Source: an uncultured Verrucomicrobiales bacterium (GTDB taxonomy: Bacteria > Verrucomicrobiota > Verrucomicrobiia > Verrucomicrobiales > DEV007). From it: DNA of 48,081 bases. The stretch is taken from the NCBI GenBank assembly GCA_913058215.1, contig CAJXQE010000009.1, positions 1-48,081 of the forward strand. Direction: 5' to 3'. Shown in pieces: positions 9,101 through 18,420 of this stretch; the stretch's first letter is position 1, and each line of letters starts with the position of its first letter. A model generated the notes under the pieces. It was not told where the DNA came from. It searched no databases and saw only the letters and a list, made by a program, of their open reading frames with translations. Made by a program: the position numbers and the translations under genes.

Positions 9101-10929
9101 TCGTCGATATAAACCTCGAAAAAATACGTCCTGAAATTTTGATCGAAGTTCACGACAGTGAAGGCGACCCAATTTCAGGGGCGGATCTCACTTACTTCAG
9201 TATCGACACCGGAAGGAGCGGGGGCTTTGAGATTCCCGCACCAACCAATGCGAGCGGCACAGGCAAGCTGGTTCTGAAAGAAGGCTTTGGAAGATATAAG
9301 ATTTCCGCCAAACACGAGGCCTACCAAAATCAGGAGGAGGAGATAAGCGTCGATCGATCCCGCGCCGAACTGGAAATTCGTCTCTTTAAAGAAGGCGAGA
9401 TGCGAACCCTTGAATTGACCGGCGTGGTAGCGGATAAGAAAGATAAAGGAAAGGGCGTAGCCAATGCAGAAATCCTACTGGTTTCCGCAACGGGCACCTC
9501 CCTGCCTCCCATACTTCAACAACCGCTGCGCACAGATGCTTCAGGAAAATTTTCGGCTTCGGAAGTGCCCGAGGGCAAGTACCACGTCGCCATCGCCGCC
9601 GAAGGCTACCTTGAGTTTATTGGGGAAATGGAAACTCGCTTCAAAATGGAACCGCTTACCTTCTTGCTCGATCCCCGCAATCTTTCGCGCGACAATTGGA
9701 TCAAGCGGATCCTTGAAGAAGGCTGGGGCAAACAAAACATCGGTTTGGCCCGTCAATTCCATCAAAACGGGCTCCGGGAAGACCCATTGAATTGCAAAGT
9801 CGACTACGCAATGGCACTCGCCGGACTGAAGGGGAACGACTGGGACAGTTCCAACCGGGCTTTTGTTTCCGCTATTCGCAAGGGGCATACCAATATTTGG
9901 TGGGACCGTGCCTGTGAGGGGTACATTTGGAAACTGATGTTCAAAGAAGAGAATCAAATGGCTGTTTCAGAAATGCGCCGAATCGCTCAGAGCGTTTATA
10001 AAGAGCGCCCCGCCAATTCCGCCGGACATGAAACTGCATTCACCTTCGGCGTCGCAGTAGGAGTGCTGAATCACGCAAGAGCCGGGAACGGGGGCACTCA
10101 GGACGCCTTGGACCGGGACCTGATGGCCGCATTCAAAGAACCCCTTCTCACCTCCTATCAGGAAGGAAAAATCCATGTTCGGGACCTGTTCGATCAACTG
10201 ACCCAAAGAGAGAATGATGATGTCACGAGAGCCGTTGCAGATGCGTCAGCGAAAAAGAAGGCGCTGGACGATACCGCAGGAAAAAGGCTGCTTCAAATCG
10301 ACGGAGAATTGCGGATCAATGCAACAAACAAGACGAGCCTTACCAATACGTATGGGATCAATAGAAACAGTCTGAATGGGATAGTCACTGCGAATCAGGC
10401 GGAAATCAGGCGAATTCAGGGCTTGTTGAGGCCGATGGATCAGCGATTTCGAATGCTTGAAGCGACTCCTGCGATTTGCGAAGGCTGTCGTGCTGAAGGC
10501 GTAGGTTCACAACCGGGATGCCAGTATTGCGCTGTGGAACAGAGGAAGAAAACTGCGGCTCTTCTTGGCATGCAAAGAGAAGCACAGCCCTTTGCCAATG
10601 AAATCAACAGATTGCAAGGCCTGATCAATCAAGCAAATGGGAACCTCAGACAGTTGGACGCTAAATACCAAAAAGATTCGGCGATTTATCGGGGGATTGA
10701 TACTCGATTGTATGACGAAAAGAGAAGGCTTGAAGCGCAAATGGCAACGGCACCCAACCCGGATAAAATCGCTGCTGAAATAAGGGCAGGCCACAAACGA
10801 ACCCAGGTAATCTTCACAACCTACAGTAATTATCCATCCAAGATCGAGCAAAGGAAGGCAGAGTTGCTTCAATGGGTAACCCGAAAAGCAAAACTCCCTC
10901 CGCGGCAGGGACAGAACAACGGCCGGTAG
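6124..10929 (+). CDS. Giant secreted protein with carboxypeptidase-regulatory-like repeats and a helical C-terminus
   Basis: 1601 aa from the ATG at 6124, preferred over a TTG at 6088 because it begins a normal signal peptide (MKPFPIFH, hydrophobic core, AFGQ). Residues 49 to about 1000 are three tandem ~320-aa repeats, each opening with GRVSGQ and a GYYEI/GFYEF strand typical of CarboxypepD_reg (transthyretin/Ig-like) domains, then a second such domain, then a module with 'TWFDL'. Two more CarboxypepD_reg-like domains follow (about 1005-1190). The remainder is alpha-helical: a TPR-like stretch (about 1195-1400) and long charged helices, with a CxxC...CxxC element about residues 1452-1469 that could bind zinc. 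Likely surface-exposed or periplasmic and structural; no enzyme motif seen. Confidence 0.8.
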   Translation: MKPFPIFHIPALNRALWFGMWLGLTCIAFGQSDEGDANSIEADSTTIRGRVSGQSETGEYLGIISKAKVEILDASGAPAASTETDSSGYYEITGLQPGAYTYKVTATGFADDDAGRGVMVPKSAAGHVLDFILPRGKLNTVRSASLQGHVWFGEEERKPIEGAMVAAQKISGGRIATTRTDAEGAYSFQLEVGEWRVSAVTQGSKPKVNANSVTVGGTSSSDVDFVFLPGDSIASTLKAEVFAVISVFGGSDDPDEDALPAIRFVNVDSGEPTAASVKKVNKEKLENLGITSNSAGVAWYEAEPEGALSQGQYFVEGERTGIPLAKSSSKVIQTDLTTWFDLHLDRVSSLLDPDHIFTSEDEIVPGIRGRVSGQNDFGEYLGVITGATIEIVNPEGAVIATNETKESGFYEFADLGAGTWTYRVSAPGFTTDDAGRGFVLSKGSEMQVMDFILSRGKSSIPDSGILKGVVLMEKDGKRIPLPNASITLKPEENGAVLELSSNSKGEFELTVEATRWKASVESDGFSPLVYPTEIVVPPGGEASVEFFFTEADIPKIPAIRDVFAMLSVERSGSSRGAESIPEVDFISKDAATRIPGKVRRLGDEELLEKGVNPGSGNAHLWDWYEVEPGEEVPLGSYFAEARLGEFTPDFSEVKEVVEGFPTWFDLMLDLPESDNPLDPVSITGDVKIHGRVSGQSEEGDYEGVIRRAQVELFEESGELVASASTSPSGYYEINNLKSGNYIYRVSASPYNPDDDGRGFHVPEGAKACVQDFLLTRKTRPPEPEMKPGRLFGQVLIESDETRIPVVNAVVSMRSENGIISQNVTNEEGSFSAVVPAGQWRIAASSAGMKNLLYPDTVTLDGGTEQEIALVFPKEVMIMPDLAQVYVVVAVERFPAEEGAQPKVTLAQHRLDNEPGKQEELLMEPLGSDPTSNPLIRELGWKPKEGNEENWQYFLYSPAQGGVSPAAYVTSGSLAGYRPVTLEPRSAHSGLETIVDINLEKIRPEILIEVHDSEGDPISGADLTYFSIDTGRSGGFEIPAPTNASGTGKLVLKEGFGRYKISAKHEAYQNQEEEISVDRSRAELEIRLFKEGEMRTLELTGVVADKKDKGKGVANAEILLVSATGTSLPPILQQPLRTDASGKFSASEVPEGKYHVAIAAEGYLEFIGEMETRFKMEPLTFLLDPRNLSRDNWIKRILEEGWGKQNIGLARQFHQNGLREDPLNCKVDYAMALAGLKGNDWDSSNRAFVSAIRKGHTNIWWDRACEGYIWKLMFKEENQMAVSEMRRIAQSVYKERPANSAGHETAFTFGVAVGVLNHARAGNGGTQDALDRDLMAAFKEPLLTSYQEGKIHVRDLFDQLTQRENDDVTRAVADASAKKKALDDTAGKRLLQIDGELRINATNKTSLTNTYGINRNSLNGIVTANQAEIRRIQGLLRPMDQRFRMLEATPAICEGCRAEGVGSQPGCQYCAVEQRKKTAALLGMQREAQPFANEINRLQGLINQANGNLRQLDAKYQKDSAIYRGIDTRLYDEKRRLEAQMATAPNPDKIAAEIRAGHKRTQVIFTTYSNYPSKIEQRKAELLQWVTRKAKLPPRQGQNNGR
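6268..9120 (+). repeat. Three tandem ~960-bp (320-aa) coding repeats
   Basis: The motif GRVSGQ recurs at 6268, 7228 and 8191, giving periods of 960 and 963 bases. The protein level is clearly repetitive (G-x-Y-E-x-x-x-L then DDAGRGF/DDDGRGF at matching places in each copy) whereas the DNA has diverged, so the triplication is old and maintained by selection. Confidence 0.85.
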
Positions 10930-10944
10930 AATAAATCAACCGAA

Positions 10945-12114
10945 TCAGTTTTCAAACATCTGAACGCCCCATGCTCTGGGAATTAATTGCCCCGAAGCGG
11001 CTCGGTCGATCTCGACACCACAGCCAATACCACTGAAGCTATTGTTGAGGATATTGGCGCGGTGACCGGGCGAATTCATCCAGGAGGCAACAAGATCATC
11101 AGCCAGTGACACAGGACTATGAGGCGGAATCGTCGACGTCGAATAAACAGACCCTCCCCCATATCTCACCGCGTATCGCTGGATAATATTTTCTCCCAAT
11201 TGTTTGTTCGTAATTCCGTGCAATGCGGCTCGCTGCAGCATGGTCCGTTTTGTGGAATCCCCGGGATTGTCGTGCGAGAAAAAATTGTCCCGTAACATAT
11301 CCTGGGCATGCATATTCGAAGCATTGGATAGTTCGGGAGAAATTTTCAGAGCAGACTTTCCAAACCGTCCTCTCGTTTCATTAGTGACATGGGCTACAGC
11401 AATCTGAATGCTCAGAATATCGGGACGATTTAGATCAATGGCACGATTTAACTCAGGATCCTGACGAAAATTGGAGAGATTGGAGGATATTGTTTTAGGG
11501 AAACTTTTTGGACCCGTCGAAGGCGCGCCTGCTGAATCCTTAACACTCTGAGCTCCACCTGATTGACCGGCAAGAACATCAGCCAAAGACGGGTTCGAAT
11601 TTTGGCCGGGCCGGTTCGAGTTTAATACTGTGGCAGAGAGTGATTGCAAGAGATCAGCTAGATTAACTGGTCCCGGACGAGCATTTGAGGCAACCGGTTT
11701 TGAGAATGCCCCTCCCTGCGGCTGACTGATGACCGTCGGCTGAAAAGAGGGCTTGGGAATCGGATTCGCAGCCTGACCTCCTGGACCGACAATGGCAAAA
11801 GCAGGATTACCAAAAGCCTTTGCGCGAAATTGCGCGACCGTTTTTCCGTTCGCGGTAAACAGAGTGAGATGTCCGGGGTAAGTGATGACTTGAACAGTCT
11901 GATTTGGAAGAAGAAAGCCCAATTGCTGGTTCAACCCTTTAAAATCGACCCAGTAAGCGGTGACGCTGGAACCTGTTTGATTGGCGAAAGTGACAAAAAG
12001 AGGTCCTCCCGTCTGATCGATAGACCGGTTTTCTGTTCCCTGACCTTCTGCAAAAAAGGGTAAATACAGAGTTAACCCCGCAAGAATTAAAATCGAAAAG
12101 GCTGGGTTCTTCAT
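10945..12114 (-). CDS. Secreted CAP/SCP-domain protein (cysteine-rich secretory/allergen-5 fold)
   Basis: 389 aa from the internal ATG at 12114, chosen because it starts a signal peptide (MKNPAFSILILAG, end near FAEGQ); a 10-codon upstream extension from 12144 is less likely. Residues about 28-100 form a small beta domain, 100-215 a Gln/Pro/Ser linker, and the C-terminal ~150 residues the CAP domain: HAQDML with SHDN, GENI, and WMNSPGHRANILN with the conserved His, then GIGCGVE. Bacterial CAP proteins are extracellular and their biochemistry is mostly unknown; some bind lipids or act in sporulation and envelope. It is convergent with the giant gene, 15 bases apart. Confidence 0.85.
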   Translation of the reverse strand: MKNPAFSILILAGLTLYLPFFAEGQGTENRSIDQTGGPLFVTFANQTGSSVTAYWVDFKGLNQQLGFLLPNQTVQVITYPGHLTLFTANGKTVAQFRAKAFGNPAFAIVGPGGQAANPIPKPSFQPTVISQPQGGAFSKPVASNARPGPVNLADLLQSLSATVLNSNRPGQNSNPSLADVLAGQSGGAQSVKDSAGAPSTGPKSFPKTISSNLSNFRQDPELNRAIDLNRPDILSIQIAVAHVTNETRGRFGKSALKISPELSNASNMHAQDMLRDNFFSHDNPGDSTKRTMLQRAALHGITNKQLGENIIQRYAVRYGGGSVYSTSTIPPHSPVSLADDLVASWMNSPGHRANILNNSFSGIGCGVEIDRAASGQLIPRAWGVQMFEN

Positions 12115-12367
12115 GAAGAGGCAAAGTGGACAGGTGAGCAGCAACGGTTCTGCCGATAGTGCCTCCTGCAGTCACCCGGGGTCAAGCCTGTTCGAACCGG
12201 ATGGGGATAATCTCAGATCGGGTAATTGGAATCGATAATCGGAGGGTAAGGGTAAAAGCACGCGCCTATCCTTCTTGGTTCAATTTTGCATTGGCATCAT
12301 TTTCCCCAATCAACTCTGGCGGAATGAGAATTCGTCTGGTAAACATAATCCCTCACGCCGCAATATT

Positions 12368-13117
12368 ATGAAATCGTTGAAATTTATCGGGTTAGTTAGC
12401 GCATCAATACTGACCTCATTGACCGCCTTTTCCCAATCAGCCCAGTTTGACACCCGGGGAATTCCCACAGCAATCAAAGCTGTGGCAGAAGAGGAAAATA
12501 AATCCCCTGCTGCGATTCAAAGCACCAGCACGGTTGCTCTGGAAGACGGTGGCACGCTAACCATTTCAATCCAACCGGCGGTAGTCATTGGGCAGCGCGC
12601 CTCTCTTGTAATTCTCCCAACAGCCAACTGCCATGTCCGTGTCTTTCACTTCAGTTCGGATCAGCACACCACTGAGCTTTTTCCGGGAAGCACCAACAAG
12701 CCTACTGCAGCTGCCGCCCACAAGAAGCTCACCATTTCCTGGGAAACAACCCCTCCCGGTGGCCTCGAACACGTACTGGTGTACGCCTCCAAGGGAGAAA
12801 TCACCAACACCGCCTATCAAAAGGGAACCACGGTGGGAGACTACAAAGTTTTCGAGGTGAAGGACATCTACAACAGCCGGGGCATTCCCACTGCGATCAG
12901 GGCTGCCGAGGTCCACGACACCAAACCAACGACTACAACTTACAAACCTGATAAGCCAACTACTCCGACCTACAAGCCGGATAAGCCAACTACCCCGACC
13001 TACAAACCGGATAAGCCAACTACCCCGACCTACAAACCGGACACCCCAACTTACAAACCCGATAAGGTTTATAAAATCGTTCACGCGAGGCTTTGCTATC
13101 ACCTCAAGGAGTATTGA
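12368..13117 (+). CDS. Secreted DUF4384-like protein with Lys-Pro-Asp repeat tail
   Basis: 249 aa from the ATG at 12368, which begins a signal peptide (MKSLKFIGLVSASILTSLTA-FSQ); an upstream in-frame ATG at 12275 would bury it. The central part (about 60-145) has GQRASLVI, a hydrophobic strand (VRVFHF), TELFPG and PPGGLEHVLVYAS, resembling DUF4384, a domain often fused or linked to caspase-like proteins such as the one at 1080. The phrase RGIPTAI is present twice, at about residues 24 and 174, flanking the domain. The C-terminus is a 10-aa repeat (KPDKPTTPTY) followed by a short basic end. Role unknown; the family assignment is moderate. Confidence 0.65.
   Translation: MKSLKFIGLVSASILTSLTAFSQSAQFDTRGIPTAIKAVAEEENKSPAAIQSTSTVALEDGGTLTISIQPAVVIGQRASLVILPTANCHVRVFHFSSDQHTTELFPGSTNKPTAAAAHKKLTISWETTPPGGLEHVLVYASKGEITNTAYQKGTTVGDYKVFEVKDIYNSRGIPTAIRAAEVHDTKPTTTTYKPDKPTTPTYKPDKPTTPTYKPDKPTTPTYKPDTPTYKPDKVYKIVHARLCYHLKEY
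12941..13066 (+). repeat. 30-bp tandem repeat encoding KPDKPTTPTY
   Basis: Three near-identical 30-base units and one shortened unit encode a Pro/Lys/Thr-rich tail. Copies differ by one or two bases, so the array is young and likely length-variable between strains. Such tails often cross or contact the cell wall or outer surface. Confidence 0.85.
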
Positions 13118-13349
13118 CTGTCGGACAGAGGTAATACCACATGTCTGGGCGGCGAGGAACTGAGTCGACCCCGTTCAGTTCATATAAATATACCCGTCAG
13201 GAGTTTCCAAACTCACACTGCAGGGCTTGAATATTCGCATGCCTGTATTGCAGATCAATCTGTTGATCGAAAAATTCACGCACAAGGAGAGCGCGATATT
13301 CGGCATTATTTGCAGAGCCTGCGAACTATGACCAAGTAGAGTTCATCGG

Positions 13350-15224
13350 ATGACTGAGAGTGGACACTCATCGAATGCTGGAATGCGGGATCGGAAACAG
13401 GAACTGATCGCGACGCTTGCTCTGGTCACGATCGCAATCCACCTGGTTCTCCGGTTTGCTTTAGAAATTGAGCCTCTTTACGCGAATGCCCCCCTCTGGA
13501 TTGCGTTTCTACTCGGAGGAGTTCCCCTCGTATATGAACTGGTTCTAAAGGCGATCCGTCGCGAATTCGGGTCTGACCTACTCGCTGGAATCTCGATTGT
13601 AACTTCTTTAATTCTCGGAGAATACCTCGCCGGAACGCTCGTGATTTTAATGCTCTCTGGAGGAGAAGCACTAGAGGCCTACGCGATACGCGGGGCCTCC
13701 TCCGTTCTCCGGGCGTTGGCGAGCAGAATGCCCTCTCTCGCCCATCGTCAGGCTTCCAATTTGATCGAAGATATCTCTGTGGAAAAGATCGAGGTTGGTG
13801 ATTCGATTTTGATCTACCCACATGAGATATGCCCGGTAGATGGAACCGTAGTGGAGGGGCACAGCGTGATGGACGAATCCTATCTCACTGGCGAACCCTA
13901 CATGGTGTCCAAAACTCCAGGTAACACCGTTCTCTCCGGAGCTCTGAACGGGGATTCCGCTCTCACAATTCTTGCGGATAAAAGAGCAATCGATTCCCGT
14001 TACGCGAAAATCATGGAAGTGATGAAAACCTCCGAACAGCAGCGACCGCGTCTGCGGAGGCTTGGGGATTCCCTCGGTGCGATCTACACACCAGTTGCTC
14101 TTGCCCTCGCTGCGATTGCCTGGATGGCGAGCGGAGATCCTGTTCGATTTCTTTCTGTCCTCGTCATTGCCACACCGTGCCCGCTCCTGATCGGAATTCC
14201 GGTTACGATCATAGGATCGATCTCTCTTGCTGCGAAGCGGGCGATCATCATTCGCGATCCGGCTATTCTCGAGTCGATCGACACTTGTAAGGAAGTCATT
14301 TTCGACAAGACAGGAACCCTGACCTACGGACGCCCCGAACTCGTCGAACAACTGAACGCTCCGAAATTCGATCCCGATGAAGTGCTCTCGCTGACCGCTA
14401 GTGTAGAGCAGTATTCCAAGCATCCTCTTTCCAAAGCTATTCAGTCAGCGGCCCGGGAAAATGGCATCACTATTCACGAGGTGGAATCGATTAGTGAGAA
14501 CCCCGGTGAGGGGCTCACCGCAATAGTGGCAGGGAAAGAGGTGAAGATCACGGGACGCAAGAAGCTCCGTGATCTACCTCACCTTTACGAGCAACTTCCC
14601 TCCTCGGCAGTAGGCAAGCTCGAGTGCGTCATCTTAATCAATGATGAATATGCAGCGACCTACCGATTCCGCGATGTTCCCCGCAAGGACAGCGCAAAAT
14701 TTGTCGATCATCTTGCAAAGCGACATGGGATCGAGAACGTGACGCTTCTTTCCGGAGATCGCGATACCGAAGCACAGTACCTCGCTCAACTCGTAGGAAT
14801 CCAAGATGTCGAAGGAGACAAAAGCCCCGAGGAAAAATTAGCCATTGTTCAGGAGAAGACCACCAGGAAGAATACAATCTATGTTGGCGATGGGATCAAT
14901 GATGCTCCTGCTCTAATGGCAGCTACTGTTGGCATCGCCTTTGGCAAAGGCAGTGACGTTACCGCCGAAGCTGCCGGCGCCGTGATCATGGACAGCTCCC
15001 TAAGGAAGCTGGACGAGCTGCTTCATATCGGGAAACGGATGCGAACAATAGCCTTACAAAGTGCTATCGGAGGAATGACCCTTAGCGTCATTGGGATGGT
15101 CTTCGCTGCAATGGGATTTCTCAATCCGGTTTCCGGAGCGATCCTTCAGGAAGCCATCGATGTTCTCGCTGTTCTCAACGCACTGCGGGCTGCTCTTCCT
15201 CCGAAAGCGCTCACCGACTATTGA
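13350..15224 (+). CDS. P1B-type heavy-metal translocating ATPase lacking a metal-binding N-domain
   Basis: 624 aa. Signature motifs are present in order: actuator TGEP (about 187), metal-site TPCP at residues 275-278 in the sixth membrane helix, phosphorylation site DKTGTLT with Asp319, HP motif (KHPLSKA) and hinge [10 protein letters not shown]. The C-terminal [15 protein letters not shown] is typical of P1B pumps. No N-terminal HMA or His-rich sensor is present, only a short hydrophilic leader. The TPCP variant of the CPx motif is known from a subgroup of ATPases whose metal is unclear (zinc, cobalt, iron or nickel). Starts 232 bases after the previous gene; its last 7 bases overlap the end of the convergent glgX. 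Confidence 0.9.
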   Translation: MTESGHSSNAGMRDRKQELIATLALVTIAIHLVLRFALEIEPLYANAPLWIAFLLGGVPLVYELVLKAIRREFGSDLLAGISIVTSLILGEYLAGTLVILMLSGGEALEAYAIRGASSVLRALASRMPSLAHRQASNLIEDISVEKIEVGDSILIYPHEICPVDGTVVEGHSVMDESYLTGEPYMVSKTPGNTVLSGALNGDSALTILADKRAIDSRYAKIMEVMKTSEQQRPRLRRLGDSLGAIYTPVALALAAIAWMASGDPVRFLSVLVIATPCPLLIGIPVTIIGSISLAAKRAIIIRDPAILESIDTCKEVIFDKTGTLTYGRPELVEQLNAPKFDPDEVLSLTASVEQYSKHPLSKAIQSAARENGITIHEVESISENPGEGLTAIVAGKEVKITGRKKLRDLPHLYEQLPSSAVGKLECVILINDEYAATYRFRDVPRKDSAKFVDHLAKRHGIENVTLLSGDRDTEAQYLAQLVGIQDVEGDKSPEEKLAIVQEKTTRKNTIYVGDGINDAPALMAATVGIAFGKGSDVTAEAAGAVIMDSSLRKLDELLHIGKRMRTIALQSAIGGMTLSVIGMVFAAMGFLNPVSGAILQEAIDVLAVLNALRAALPPKALTDY

Positions 15225-17341
15225 GAGTAGCTTCTCCTCCGAACCAGAACAACGATCGATCGATCGAGAACCGTGTAAGAGCTACTCTGGAGTGGCATTA
15301 CATGAGCCGTGGAAAAAATATCCCCGGGGCTCTCAAGGGAAGTGTCTATTGTCGTCATCCACTGACCGGGTAAGCCCTCTTCGACCACAAATTCGAGAGA
15401 GTCTTCACCAGCGTTGATCATAACATAGAGGTCATCGTCATCCTCCGACGCGCCATCAAGATACCATGCGAAACTCTGAGCTTCTTCTGATAGGTCCGGC
15501 ACGCCCGACGCTCCATACCAGGTGACGTCATCTCTCCAGAACCGGGAACGAGAAAGAGAAGGGTGACGTTTCCTGAATGCAATCATCTCTCGAAAAAAGC
15601 GAAAGACTTCACGATTCTGGTCAAGTTGCTCCCAATCCAGCCAACTTATATCGTTGTTCTGATTGTAAGGATTACTGTTTCCCCGCTGCGTGTTTAGAAA
15701 TTCATCGCCCATCCGCAGCATCGGAGTTCCGTTGGAAAGCATCAGCAAACAGAAATAATTTTTAGCCTGCTTCCGCCTCAACTCCATGACTTGAGTCGGG
15801 ACTTCCTTATCTCCCTCCCAACCACAGTTCCAGCTGGAATCGTTTGTTCCATCCCGGTTTTCATGACCATTTGCCCAATTGTTTCGCACATTGTATGCAG
15901 TGAGGTCATAGAGAGTGAGCCCATCGTGCGAGGAAAAATAATTGATGCTTTGATAGGGGTGGAATGAGTGATCCTGCTCGTCGGAAAAATAGTCGCAACT
16001 CCCATAGAGCCTCGTCATCATATCTCCCACCATCCCACGATCTCCTCTTACAAAGCGCTGAATCGTTGCTCGATAAGTCGAGTTCCACTGTCTCCACAGG
16101 GTCCCCGGGAAACGATCTCCAAGCTGAGAAAATCCGGAGGCATCCCACGGCTCCGCGATAAGACGAATATTGGCGAGTTCAGGATGAGAAGTCAGCTCGC
16201 CGAAGATCGGAGCTTCGTCGGGACTAACCGATCCATCAGGAATTCTCGAGAAGACAGAGGCGAGGTCGAAACGAAATCCATCAACCCCGGCATCGACCGT
16301 CCAGTGGCGGATACTGTCGATGATCAACTGACGAACGGCCCGGTTACGAGTGTGAATCGTGTTGCCAGTTCCAGAAAAGTTGGAGTACGGCCGATCGCTA
16401 TTTCCTGACAGCATGTAGTAACTCGAATTATCGATCCCCTTCAGACTATAAATCGGACCATTCTCATCACCCTCTGCCGTGTGATTGTAGACGACATCGA
16501 GAATGACTTCGATACCCGCCTTGTGGAGAGCTTTTACCATTCCTCTGAACTCATCATACTGGGAGCACGATTCAGGTCGCGAAGAGTAGCCATGATGGGC
16601 GGCAAAAAAACTCACGGGCATGTATCCCCAGTAGTCGTCGCTACCGGGATCAAACTGGAATACCGGCATCAACTCGACTGCAGTGATCCCCAGTTCGAGC
16701 AAATAGGGAATCTTTTCTATCACTCCGGAGAAGGTCCCCCGGCAACGCGCTTCGACACCGGAACTCGGGTGCCTCGTGAACCCGCCCACATGGAGCTCAT
16801 AAATAATCAAGTCCCACTCGTGTCGGCATTTCCGGACCGAGGGATCGATTGCCTCCGCCGGTTCCCGCCCATCCCTTAGAACAGCCAGAGGAGCACAGCC
16901 CATGGTCGATCCTGAACTTCTTGCTGCCTCGCGATCATATGAATCCGGAAAAAAAACCGAGGTCGCATAGGGATCCAGTAGAATCTTTTCTTGATCGAAT
17001 GAGTGCCAATTGAAACCCGCCTCAGGCTCCGGTCCACCGATGCGGTATCCATAGTATTTCGCGCCCTCCACAAGACTTCCGGGAATACGGCAATGCCAGA
17101 TCGGACCTGACTTGTTCACGAGCGGTTCGAAGCAAAACTGATAAACAGGCTCGCTCAGGTCACCTTCCCGGAAAAAGAGAAGCTCCACAGAGCGAGCATG
17201 CTTTGAGTATATCGCTAAATTAAACGCATTCTCCTCCTCAACCCATGAGACACCGAGAGGAAACGAAGAACCTTCCCGCGGAATCCAGCGAGCTTGCTCA
17301 GTGCTTGAGGGAAGATTCTTAGGATCAAGTGACTTGCTCAT
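15218..17341 (-). CDS. glgX: Glycogen debranching enzyme GlgX (isoamylase-type, GH13)
   Basis: 707 aa from the ATG at 17341, which has a GGCGGA-like ribosome site about 10 bases upstream. A start at 17545 would run past the divergent USP gene and add unlikely sequence. An N-terminal CBM48-like domain (PLGVSW, about 25-145) is followed by the GH13 barrel with DVVYNHT, nucleophile region GFRFDLAS, acid/base region LIAEPWD and SSHDG. Length matches the family. It removes alpha-1,6 branches from phosphorylase-limited glycogen and frees malto-oligosaccharides in the cytoplasm. No other glycogen gene is nearby, so it probably belongs here as part of a reserve-use or starvation programme. Confidence 0.93.
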   Translation of the reverse strand: MSKSLDPKNLPSSTEQARWIPREGSSFPLGVSWVEEENAFNLAIYSKHARSVELLFFREGDLSEPVYQFCFEPLVNKSGPIWHCRIPGSLVEGAKYYGYRIGGPEPEAGFNWHSFDQEKILLDPYATSVFFPDSYDREAARSSGSTMGCAPLAVLRDGREPAEAIDPSVRKCRHEWDLIIYELHVGGFTRHPSSGVEARCRGTFSGVIEKIPYLLELGITAVELMPVFQFDPGSDDYWGYMPVSFFAAHHGYSSRPESCSQYDEFRGMVKALHKAGIEVILDVVYNHTAEGDENGPIYSLKGIDNSSYYMLSGNSDRPYSNFSGTGNTIHTRNRAVRQLIIDSIRHWTVDAGVDGFRFDLASVFSRIPDGSVSPDEAPIFGELTSHPELANIRLIAEPWDASGFSQLGDRFPGTLWRQWNSTYRATIQRFVRGDRGMVGDMMTRLYGSCDYFSDEQDHSFHPYQSINYFSSHDGLTLYDLTAYNVRNNWANGHENRDGTNDSSWNCGWEGDKEVPTQVMELRRKQAKNYFCLLMLSNGTPMLRMGDEFLNTQRGNSNPYNQNNDISWLDWEQLDQNREVFRFFREMIAFRKRHPSLSRSRFWRDDVTWYGASGVPDLSEEAQSFAWYLDGASEDDDDLYVMINAGEDSLEFVVEEGLPGQWMTTIDTSLESPGDIFSTAHVMPLQSSSYTVLDRSIVVLVRRRSYSQ

Positions 17342-17501
17342 TGAAAAGTTTCCGCCTGTCGAAATGCTCTCGATCCACTTTGGCATTGGAATTCCCGGGA
17401 TGGAAATCCGGAATTGGTCTCTGCTTACGAATACAGCAATGAATGATCTGGATTTGACACGGAATGCAGAGATTTCAGCAGAGGGTGGAACACCGTAGTG
17501 T

Positions 17502-18350
17502 ATGTCATCACAAGAAGAGACTCGATATCTGGTCCCACTCGACACAAGTGATCACTCCCGGGCAGCGACCCTACGAGCCTGTGAAATTGCGAAACGGACA
17601 AACGCTACCCTCACCGGACTTGCTGTAGTGGATTCCCATGGAATTCAGGAATCGGTTGCGCTTCCCTTCATGGCCGACTATGCCGACTTCCCCCGCCCGA
17701 ATGCAGTGATCCGGGTCCATAACGCTATCAGCAAACTTGATCTTGCCGGAGAGGTGTTTCTGAATACGTGTAAGGAATATGAAGTAAAAGCAGAATTTCT
17801 CCGCCTGAGCGGTACTCCAGCTAACGGCATCCTTGATCGAATTCGTTTCCACGATCTGGGAGTGTTTGGGATGCAGAGCCATTTTCACTTTGAAACAGAA
17901 CCAGAGAACCACGATACACTCCGCTTGGTCCTCAACCATTCGGCAATCCCCATTCTGCTATGCCCCTCATTTGAAAGTGATCCCATTCGGCGCGTCATCA
18001 TCGCCTTCGATGGTAGCGAACCCTCTACCCGTGCGATGCACCGTTTCGCCGAATTTTGGCCAATCTACAAGCCGGAGGTACGAATCGTAACCGGCACGGG
18101 AAATGCTAAATCCGGAGGCCATCTCCTTGACCAGGCCCAGAAATTTCTGCAGCGGAAGGGAGTCGAGACCATCACCACCTCGCTCGAGCAAGAAGCACTT
18201 ACCGACTCCTTCGAGAAGAAACACCTTGAATGGTCCGATCTCATTGTTGCAGGCATCCGGTCCCGAACATCCTTGAAGAGGTTCTTCATTGGCAGCTTTG
18301 CAAATTATCTGATTGAGGAGTCGCATCGCTCTCTCCTTCTCTCCCAATGA
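17502..18350 (+). CDS. Tandem-domain universal stress protein (USP A)
   Basis: 282 aa with two UspA folds. The N-terminal half opens with YLVPLDTSDHS, the C-terminal half with VIIAFDGSEPS (about 162). The end, GIRSRT...FFIGSFANYLI, corresponds to the G-x2-G-x9-G-S/T ATP-binding loop, with the last glycine and serine kept. It belongs to the same subfamily as the proteins at 34229, 35276 and 42504, all sharing this tail. Divergent from glgX (160-base spacer, room for both promoters) and first in a likely operon with the cytidylate-kinase-like gene and the GspE-type ATPase. Confidence 0.9.
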   Translation: MSSQEETRYLVPLDTSDHSRAATLRACEIAKRTNATLTGLAVVDSHGIQESVALPFMADYADFPRPNAVIRVHNAISKLDLAGEVFLNTCKEYEVKAEFLRLSGTPANGILDRIRFHDLGVFGMQSHFHFETEPENHDTLRLVLNHSAIPILLCPSFESDPIRRVIIAFDGSEPSTRAMHRFAEFWPIYKPEVRIVTGTGNAKSGGHLLDQAQKFLQRKGVETITTSLEQEALTDSFEKKHLEWSDLIVAGIRSRTSLKRFFIGSFANYLIEESHRSLLLSQ

Positions 18351-18420
18351 GATAGCTCAAGAGGCAAGAATTGCACAAAGATTCACAAAACCGGCGAGGG
18401 GAAAACCATCAAAATTCGCT

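Noticed and set aside
13671..14423. 250-residue open frame on the minus strand
   Set aside because: Antisense to the P1B ATPase, whose catalytic motifs are in the plus frame.
13350..15224. Potassium pump KdpB
   Set aside because: The TPCP motif and C-terminal sequence are of P1B heavy-metal pumps, and no kdpA/kdpC is adjacent.
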